Shown piece by piece: positions 58,078 to 64,000 of a stretch of DNA of 64,000 nt (its first letter is position 1; the number at the start of each line of letters is the position of its first letter). A program made the position numbers and the translations under genes. The stretch spans positions 17,916 to 81,915 of the forward strand of contig CAZEEG010000007.1 of NCBI GenBank assembly GCA_964511065.1, given 5' to 3'. This DNA comes from CALBRZ01 sp964511065. GTDB lineage: Bacteria; Planctomycetota; Planctomycetia; Pirellulales; S012-138. The notes under the pieces were generated by a model, which was given only the letters and a program-made list of their open reading frames with translations, was not told where the DNA came from and did no database searches.

Positions 58078-58980
58078 TCAATCGGGGGCTGCCTCGCCCA
58101 CGAACGTCACTGGGCAAGGCAGCCCTCCGGCCTTGAACCGGGCGATCAATCGCTCCAGCTCCTGTTCCGAAAAGTTTCCTTCGATCGTGAGGTCCTGCTG
58201 GATCACGGCATTGATGGTGGGCGCGCTCAGGACTCGGCCTTCGTACACAATCGCCAGGTGGAAAAACCTTGGATACGAGTCGTCGCCAAGGGGCTGGTAA
58301 CGTTGGGTGAGCCGCACCATCCGTTGCCCGCCCGCCTCGGTCAGTGTCATCAGGGCCGCGGGGCGGCCCTGCGCATCCGGCGCGACCGTGGCCTTCTCGA
58401 CGTGCTCTCCGGAAACGTCATACAGTTCGACGACCAGCAACATTTGGAGGATCGAGGATTCGCCATCTGGACTGGGCCGCTCGCGCGTAATCGCAGGGAA
58501 TTGGCCCTCGGCGAGCTCGTGCGCCATGGCGGGGCTCGCGGGAACCCAGCGGGCGATCAGCCTGCCACGTTCGTTGTAGACTTCATCCCCTTCGGTCGCT
58601 TGGGCGGCCTGGACGATCGCCGCGTGTTGCGCGGGATCGGCCACAACCTGAAGTTGGAGCGAAGCGTACTTTTCCAACACGTTCCGCACGCGCGGAATCT
58701 CGTCGCGATCGGCCGGCTGGAAGGCGACGGCGATCTGCCCGTCGTCTGCGGATGTGACGGTCCCCGAGACCGGCAACCTATCGCGCAGCACTCGCACGGT
58801 ATGCTTCAGGATTTCATCCCGGCGTGCCGGCTCGGTTTCCTCTGGCACCTCGACCTGGTAGAGAAGGGTCACGGTAGGCTGGCTGGCTGGTTCCCCGCAA
58901 CCGGCCAACAGCACAAGCCAGGGAATGAACGCGGACGCCATCCAACGTTGCGCAGACTGGCGTCCTTGGCCCCGATACAT
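58078..58980 (-). CDS. SecD P1-head-like lipoprotein without membrane domain
   Basis: 300 residues. Lipobox VLLAGCGE near residue 28. The C-terminal part (IVYEGRVLSAPTINAVI, NFSEQELERLIARFKAGGLP) matches the segment of SecD that precedes its transmembrane region, yet no membrane helices follow. The SecD periplasmic head is thus present as a stand-alone lipoprotein. A GGGGGGAG ribosome site precedes the ATG. It could assist protein release outside the membrane or be a repurposed domain. Confidence 0.82.
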   Translation of the reverse strand: MYRGQGRQSAQRWMASAFIPWLVLLAGCGEPASQPTVTLLYQVEVPEETEPARRDEILKHTVRVLRDRLPVSGTVTSADDGQIAVAFQPADRDEIPRVRNVLEKYASLQLQVVADPAQHAAIVQAAQATEGDEVYNERGRLIARWVPASPAMAHELAEGQFPAITRERPSPDGESSILQMLLVVELYDVSGEHVEKATVAPDAQGRPAALMTLTEAGGQRMVRLTQRYQPLGDDSYPRFFHLAIVYEGRVLSAPTINAVIQQDLTIEGNFSEQELERLIARFKAGGLPCPVTFVGEAAPD

Positions 58981-59157
58981 GATGCTCCCCCCTTGAATCG
59001 CTCCGAGATGGTTGTCGGCCAGACTGGCCCGCTGAGCGGGTAGGCCGCGCAGGCCGGTTGTTGCGCAGCGCCTAATGCAATCCTACTATACCCTCGCGGC
59101 GCGGCGCTCGGAGTGCGTCCACATGGAGCCTCCGGTGTGCTGGAACGGGGGCCTAGG

Positions 59158-59862
59158 CTACCGGGCGTTCTTGTTGGTGGCGCTGGCGATCGGCGGCAAT
59201 TCCCGCTCTCGAATGCGGCCCCGAGGGTCGGCCTGCCAGATGTGATTGGAAGCGATGTCCAGGCAGGTCAGCCAACCGCCGCCGTAGATACAGGTATCGA
59301 TACAGACGTGGTGCCCGGCGTTGTAAGGCACTCCCGAATGCTGCGCCGTATGGCCACAGACCACGCGCTTGCCAGAAAAGTGCGGCCGCAGCGAGTTGGG
59401 CGCGAAGAAGCTCCAACACAGGTCGTACACGTTCTGCTGTTCGAGCGGTAGATGAGGATCGACGCCCGCGTGGACAAAGATCGTGTCGTCCGTCTCGTAC
59501 CACCGGCGGCAGTCATGCTCGATGAACTGCCAATGCTCGGCGGGCACATCGTCCAGCCCGCCGGGTTCGCTGCTGTGCGTGTACGAGGCCAGCGTCTCGT
59601 GGCCGCCGACCTGGAGCCATAGCTCGTAGTCGCAATGCCGGGCATCGAGCATGATCAGCTCATGGTTACCTTGCAGCGGGATCAGCCGGCCGCGGCGTTG
59701 CCAGTCCATCAGCAGTTCGATCACGCCCCGGGAATTGGGTCCCCGGTCCACGCAATCGCCCAGCGTAATGACGAGGTCATCGGGCTGAGGATCGACGGCG
59801 GCCAACAACGCCTCCAGGGCAGTAAGGTGTCCGTGGATATCGCCGATGGCCAGATACCGCAT
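59158..59862 (-). CDS. Serine/threonine protein phosphatase-like metallophosphoesterase
   Basis: 234 residues. The metal-binding motifs are complete: GDIHGH, GDCVDRGPNS, GNHELIM and VCGHTAQHSG with a further His near the C-terminus. It matches the PrpA/lambda-phosphatase-like family, which act as protein phosphatases or Ap4A hydrolases. No signal peptide. Confidence 0.9.
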   Translation of the reverse strand: MRYLAIGDIHGHLTALEALLAAVDPQPDDLVITLGDCVDRGPNSRGVIELLMDWQRRGRLIPLQGNHELIMLDARHCDYELWLQVGGHETLASYTHSSEPGGLDDVPAEHWQFIEHDCRRWYETDDTIFVHAGVDPHLPLEQQNVYDLCWSFFAPNSLRPHFSGKRVVCGHTAQHSGVPYNAGHHVCIDTCIYGGGWLTCLDIASNHIWQADPRGRIRERELPPIASATNKNAR

Positions 59863-60091
59863 GTCGATCGCCGTTCTTCCGCTGCGAACCGGGCGCGGAT
59901 TGGATGGTGGCCGTAAGGCCGGTTGGTGTCCCCTGTGCCGCACGACCAGACCGCGGAGCATCCTTCTCCGAGGGCCGCGGGGCACGCGGATACTGCTCGT
60001 GGCATGCCGCCCGTCCGGTAGCGCAAGGCGTAGGTATGGCCCTGCCTGCGGGGGGATGAAAATCGTCGTATCTCTGGACTATATCAAAAGT

Positions 60092-60113
60092 AACGGTTTC
60101 ACGTGAAACCGTT
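60092..60113. promoter_or_regulatory. parS-like site 1 (perfect)
   Basis: A 22-bp perfect palindrome whose 16-bp core GGTTTCACGTGAAACC contains the invariant GTTTCACGTGAAAC of ParB-binding parS. Confidence 0.85.
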
Positions 60114-60274
60114 TGACAACATATTTGCAGCTTGGAGCGTCCCGCACGCCTGGCCCAGCACGGTCGCCTGGGCAATACTAGAGGCTTCCGCCGGCCGTTG
60201 CCGTTGCATCAAACGTGGCAGATTGTGGAATCAAGCGGTTCGCGCGAATCGGCCCCGTTCGGCTAGTCTCAGGC

Positions 60275-60290
60275 TTTTTTCACGTGAAAC
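60275..60290. promoter_or_regulatory. parS-like site 2
   Basis: TTTTTTCACGTGAAAC keeps the TTTCACGTGAAAC core, one change in the G of the left arm. Confidence 0.7.
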
Positions 60291-60320
60291 GAGTTTAGGT
60301 AAGAGGCGCAGAAGCGGTTG

Positions 60321-60336
60321 TGTTTCCCGTGAAACT
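60321..60336. promoter_or_regulatory. parS-like site 3 (weaker)
   Basis: TGTTTCCCGTGAAACT differs from TGTTTCACGTGAAACA at two positions. Confidence 0.6.
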
Positions 60337-60477
60337 CGGTAAGCTGCGCTGGTGCCCGCCGGCCGGCTCCCTCTCCGGGCAGCAGTTCACCCGCCGCACT
60401 GGCTCTCCCCTGATGACACCAGGCGAGGCTTTGAGCCGCGTTGTCTTTGGTGCCGTGGCCGAGTGTCCGCTTGCCGG

Positions 60478-61908
60478 TTAGACCCTGACCTCGGCCGTGG
60501 TCAGCAGGTCCTGGGCGTAGCGGCGCCGGATGGGTTCGACGACTTCTGCGATGAACTCGTTCACTTGCTCCGGAGCCCGGCCGACGTACTGGCTCGGCTC
60601 CAGGATGGTAGAGAGGTCGATTCCCTGGAACCCCGGATCGGCGGCCAGCCGCTGAAGCAGGTCGTTGGGTTTGCCTTCCTCCTTCACCACGCGACCGGCG
60701 TCCTGGCTGTGTTGCCGGATGCGTTCGTGCAGGTCCTGGCGATCGCCGCCGCGCTGCCGCACGGCCTCCATCAAGATGTTCTCGGTGGCCATGAACGGCA
60801 GTTCCTCCGCGAGGTGCCTGGCGATGACTTGCGGATAGACCACCAGCCCCGACGCCACGTTCTGATACAGGATCAGAATCGCGTCGACCGCCAGGAACGC
60901 CTGCGGCAATGTGAGGCGGCGGTTGGCGCTATCGTCGAGGGTCCGCTCCAGCCACTGGGTCGAAGCCGTTTGGGCCGTGCTCGATTCCAGGCTGCTCACA
61001 AACCTGGCCAGCCCACAGATGCGTTCGGACCGCATGGGGTTGCGTTTGTACGCCATGGCCGACGAGCCGATCTGTTCCTTTTCAAAGGGCTCTTCGATCT
61101 CCTTGCGGCTTTGCAGAATTCGCAGATCCGTGGCTGCCTTGGCCGCGCTTTGGGCGATGCCCGAGAGTGCGTTGAGAACCTGCGAATCGACCTTGCGAGG
61201 GTAAGTCTGGCCGGTCACGGCGTAGCTGTGTGGCAACCCCAGCTTCTGGCAAACAAGCATTTCCAACTGGCGGACCTTCTCGTGGTCGCCGTCAAGCAGC
61301 TTGAGGAAGCTGGCCTGCGTGCCGGTGGTTCCCTTAAGGCCGCGCAGCCGGAGCGTTTCCAGCCGGTGTTCGATCTCCTCCAGGTCGAGCACCAGGTCGT
61401 AGGCCCACAGGCAGGCCCGCTTGCCAACCGTGGTGGGCTGGGCCGGCTGCAGGTGGGTGAACCCCAGGCAGGGAAGATCGCGGTACTGCCCAGCGAAGGC
61501 GGCCAGGCGATCGATCACTGCTACCAACCGGGAGCGGACCATCTGGAGCGCCTCGCGGATCAGCAGCAGATCGGTATTGTCGGTGACAAAGCAACTGGTC
61601 GCGCCCAGGTGGATGATGGGCCGGGCCTTGGGGCAGGCGTCGCCGTAGGTGTGCACGTGGGCCATCACGTCGTGCCGCAACCGCCGCTCGTGCGCCTCGG
61701 CCGCCGCGAAGTCGATTTCATCAGCCGCCGCCCGAAGCTCAGCCAATTGCTCCTCGGTGATCGGCAACCCCAGTTCGGCTTCGGCTTCGGCCAGTGCAAT
61801 CCAGAGCCGCCGCCAGGTGCTGAACTTCCGCTGCGAGCCCCACAGCCGGCTCATGGCTTCTGAAGCGTAACGGCTGATCAGAGGGTTTTCGTAGTGATCG
61901 TGCGACAT
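60478..61908 (-). CDS. purB: Adenylosuccinate lyase
   Basis: 476 residues from ATG 61908. The fumarase-superfamily signature GSSAMAYKRNPMRSE is intact, with HDVMAHVHTYG and HLGATSCFVTDNTD. It catalyses two fumarate-releasing steps in purine synthesis (SAICAR to AICAR and adenylosuccinate to AMP). The sequence is of the eukaryote-like subgroup. Confidence 0.96.
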   Translation of the reverse strand: MSHDHYENPLISRYASEAMSRLWGSQRKFSTWRRLWIALAEAEAELGLPITEEQLAELRAAADEIDFAAAEAHERRLRHDVMAHVHTYGDACPKARPIIHLGATSCFVTDNTDLLLIREALQMVRSRLVAVIDRLAAFAGQYRDLPCLGFTHLQPAQPTTVGKRACLWAYDLVLDLEEIEHRLETLRLRGLKGTTGTQASFLKLLDGDHEKVRQLEMLVCQKLGLPHSYAVTGQTYPRKVDSQVLNALSGIAQSAAKAATDLRILQSRKEIEEPFEKEQIGSSAMAYKRNPMRSERICGLARFVSSLESSTAQTASTQWLERTLDDSANRRLTLPQAFLAVDAILILYQNVASGLVVYPQVIARHLAEELPFMATENILMEAVRQRGGDRQDLHERIRQHSQDAGRVVKEEGKPNDLLQRLAADPGFQGIDLSTILEPSQYVGRAPEQVNEFIAEVVEPIRRRYAQDLLTTAEVRV

Positions 61909-62416
61909 GCCGGCGGGGAGCAACTTGGAGGAGCGGGGAGCAGGAACCAACGAATCGGCGGCCGCCTTGGGCCGCCTCTCGAACTATACCGGCATCACCC
62001 TGAACGCAGAAGGGCCCCGCCCGGGTGTCACGACTTTGCGTGCCGTGCGTATCGTGAACCAGGTTTGATCCGCACCGCGCGCGCCACGGTCAAAGTGTGT
62101 TACGGCTCTTTGAGCGCTCAGTGAGCCGTGCGCGGCGGCCGCAGGTCTGCGATCCAACGAGCCAGGTCCTCCCAAGGTTGTTTTCTTGACAACCCCCCCT
62201 CGGGGAGTTTCAGATTGGAGCGCCCCACACGCCGCGACTCGCTGGTGTCCACGGTGATGTGAGCCGTGCGATGCAGCCACCGCACTTGATCTTCCACCCG
62301 TCCGCGGTGCAGCGAGCCGCGCCTGCCAGGAACGAGGCGAACACACACGGTGGCAGACTGTGCCGGAACATCGTACCCGTCCGTACAACCAACTTCATTT
62401 CGCGGGGAAGCTCTCG
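61909..62416. other. Divergent region with hairpin elements
   Basis: 508 bp, no supported gene. ACGGCTC (62102-62108) pairs with GAGCCGT (62123-62129), and a 12-mer GTGAGCCGTGCG occurs at 62121-62132 and 62259-62270. Confidence 0.5.
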
Positions 62417-63448
62417 ATGAATCGTCATCTGATCGGAACATTGTCGCCGTTGGCCGTGGGGCTGGGACTGGGACTGGTTTTCGCCACGGTCGCCGTCGGC
62501 GGTGAAGGCATCCGCATCGATGAGACTCCCGAACGCATCACCATCGAAACCCCGGAGCTGAAAGCGGGCGTCCGCAAGGAAGGGTACGTCACCGGGATCG
62601 AAGGCGGCTCGATGCTGGACCGCAAGACCGGGTTTCGCGATGCGGGCTTCGGCCTGGACATCGTCGATTGGATCATGGAAGACGGCAGCGACCTGGCCTA
62701 CCGCGATCAGCTCGACCCGGAACTGGTGTACCAGTTCAACAACGCCTACCACGGCAGCCGAGCCAAGCGGAGCATCGAAGGCCCGCAGATCTGCACCAAG
62801 GCCCGCAAGCTCGATCCGCAGGTGATCCGCGGGAAGGATTTCGTGGCCGTGACGATGCAGTACCGCTACACGACAGCGGCGCCAGGCAAGAAGTCCGGTT
62901 CGCTCTGGGAGCAGCGGATCGTGTTCCCGGCCGGCAAGCGGTATTTCATCTCCACCGACCGCGTGACGACCAACAACGCCGGCGAGCTATTCCAGCGGCT
63001 CGACATGCCAGGCCACATCAAGCACCAGGGCGGCGACACCTTCAGCGAAGTGTACCTGAGTTACCATGGCCGGATTCCGGCGAGCGAGTTTGCCGAGAAC
63101 TTCCCGCCCGAGGCCCGGTTCCACTACCGCCGCGACTCAGGCAAGGTGCCCGAGCGGTTCATCCGCGCCTACCGGTTGCGGGATCCCAAGACGGGCCAGG
63201 CCGGCCCTTGGCTGGCCGGCATGACGCTCGAACCGTCGGTGGTTCACGAGGCGTGGTGCCACCAGCGCGGCTACGTGTGCATGATCGAGGAGTACGGCGG
63301 GTGGCCGGTTCAAGCTGGCGACACGTTTAGCGCTGCGTTCATCGTGGGCTACTTCGACAGCATCGAGGAGATGCACCGGGTCTACGATGAACACCGCGGC
63401 CACACCAGCCTGGAAGTCAGTGAAGGCGGCTGGCGGCTCGTGAAGTGA
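62417..63448 (+). CDS. Secreted protein of unknown function
   Basis: 343 residues with a signal peptide (cleavage near VAVGGEG). Beta-rich body: RITIETPELKAGVRK, IVFPAGKRYFISTDR, TFSEVYLSYHGRIP, SAAFIVGYFDS. It resembles galactose-mutarotase-like or heparinase-like beta-sandwich proteins abundant in planctomycetes, but no active site can be named. A GGGGAAG site precedes the ATG. Confidence 0.75.
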   Translation: MNRHLIGTLSPLAVGLGLGLVFATVAVGGEGIRIDETPERITIETPELKAGVRKEGYVTGIEGGSMLDRKTGFRDAGFGLDIVDWIMEDGSDLAYRDQLDPELVYQFNNAYHGSRAKRSIEGPQICTKARKLDPQVIRGKDFVAVTMQYRYTTAAPGKKSGSLWEQRIVFPAGKRYFISTDRVTTNNAGELFQRLDMPGHIKHQGGDTFSEVYLSYHGRIPASEFAENFPPEARFHYRRDSGKVPERFIRAYRLRDPKTGQAGPWLAGMTLEPSVVHEAWCHQRGYVCMIEEYGGWPVQAGDTFSAAFIVGYFDSIEEMHRVYDEHRGHTSLEVSEGGWRLVK

Positions 63449-63637
63449 CAAACGCATCGTGAGAAACGGAGGGCACGCAGGGATTCAGCGCCTGCTGCCT
63501 GCGACACGCGCACCCATTGTCTGTGCGCACTCACCGCCTACGCCTCGTCGTTCCGAGGGCGGCGTCTAAACGCACCTGGCAGCGGACGCGCGCCGCGCTT
63601 GGTCGCTGCCCAAGCGCCCTGGCTCACCGGCGGCGTT

Positions 63638-64000
63638 TCAACTTTCGTCGAGCACTTCCGCTTCGCGGGCCTTGGCCAGTTCGTTGGCCTGGTTCTCGAA
63701 CTTCTTGGTCAGTTCCTGGATGTCTTCCTTGGCCGACTTGCAATCGTCTTCGCTGAGCAGCTTTTCTTTTTCTTCCTGCTCGCAACTCTTGTTGGCGTCG
63801 CGGCGGATGTTGCGGATGGAGATTTTCGCTTCCTCGGCCAACTCCTTGATCCGCGCGACCATTTTCTTGCGGACCTCGGTGGACAGGGGCGGCACGATCA
63901 GCCGGATCACCTTGCCGTCGTTGATCGGGTTGAACCCCAGGTCGCTGGCCTGGATCGCCTTCTCGATGTCCTTGAGGATGCTGGGATCGTAAGGACGAAT
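63638..64000 (-). CDS. frr: Ribosome recycling factor (N-terminus cut by window edge)
   Basis: C-terminal 120 residues of about 185. GKVIRLIVPPLSTEVRKKMV and ISIRNIRRDANK are the RRF signature. It splits post-termination ribosomes with EF-G. pyrH and tsf are usual neighbours and would lie outside the window. Confidence 0.95.
   Translation of the reverse strand: MRPYDPSILKDIEKAIQASDLGFNPINDGKVIRLIVPPLSTEVRKKMVARIKELAEEAKISIRNIRRDANKSCEQEEKEKLLSEDDCKSAKEDIQELTKKFENQANELAKAREAEVLDES

Larger units (their letters stand above)
59863..60477. other. Intergenic region holding the parS-like cluster
   Basis: 615 bp without a supported gene. It contains three parS-like sites at 60092-60113, 60275-60290 and 60321-60336. 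No DnaA-box cluster was noticed. Confidence 0.6.

Noticed and set aside
59863..60477. Replication origin
   Set aside because: parS-like sites are present but no DnaA-box cluster, dnaA gene or AT-rich unwinding element was found.
60352..61863. 503-codon open frame on the plus strand
   Set aside because: Antisense to purB.

Overview
The window is about 64 kb of GC-rich bacterial DNA and most probably comes from a planctomycete of the Pirellulales type. Evidence for this is a secreted protein built of YTV-type repeats (25181-26689), a very large secretin, a stand-alone SecD-like lipoprotein, a long Lys/Ala-rich histone H1-like protein, many secreted proteins of unknown function, and wide gene spacing. 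One 10-N assembly gap lies at 8716-8725. No rRNA, tRNA, CRISPR array, transposase or prophage module was recognised.

Region 1 (1-21.8 kb, all on the minus strand) is a colinear respiratory cluster. In transcription order it holds: a Rieske protein with a long repeat-bearing cytosolic tail; cytochrome b6; a subunit IV-like cytochrome b half; a 1662-residue octaheme cytochrome c with a coiled coil and a PDZ-like segment; two cupredoxin-like proteins; a diheme cytochrome c lipoprotein; CoxB and CoxA (A2-type); CtaA and CtaB; CoxC (with a large insert); a subunit IV; an ABC-2 exporter; and a SCO copper chaperone. This reads as quinol to cytochrome bc, then periplasmic c-heme and copper carriers, then an aa3-type oxidase together with its heme and copper assembly genes.

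Region 2 (22-38 kb) contains a group II PLP decarboxylase, superoxide dismutase followed by a clear terminator, the YTV protein, a tiny Cys-rich lipoprotein, a 1583-residue secretin with about nine N-type repeats, a lipoprotein that overlaps a convergent BON-domain gene by 206 bp, and several secreted or membrane proteins of unknown function.

Region 3 (38-46 kb) contains an SF2 helicase with a DUF932-like partner, three c-di-GMP genes (GGDEF, HD-GYP with a degenerate receiver domain, GGDEF) and a DNase I-fold lipoprotein.

Region 4 (46-64 kb) begins with the strongest candidate for something undescribed. It is a roughly 180-nt structured RNA at 46371-46550 that carries a near-perfect anti-SD complement, a 13-codon ORF, mutually exclusive stems and a rho-independent terminator. 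Housekeeping genes follow: DUF1990, histone-like protein, amidase, BioD, SYLF lipid-binding protein, TlpA-like thioredoxin, aldehyde dehydrogenase, PdxJ, SecD-like lipoprotein, metallophosphatase, PurB and Frr (cut by the window edge). A cluster of three parS-like sites lies at 60092-60336, which suggests the chromosome origin region may be near.
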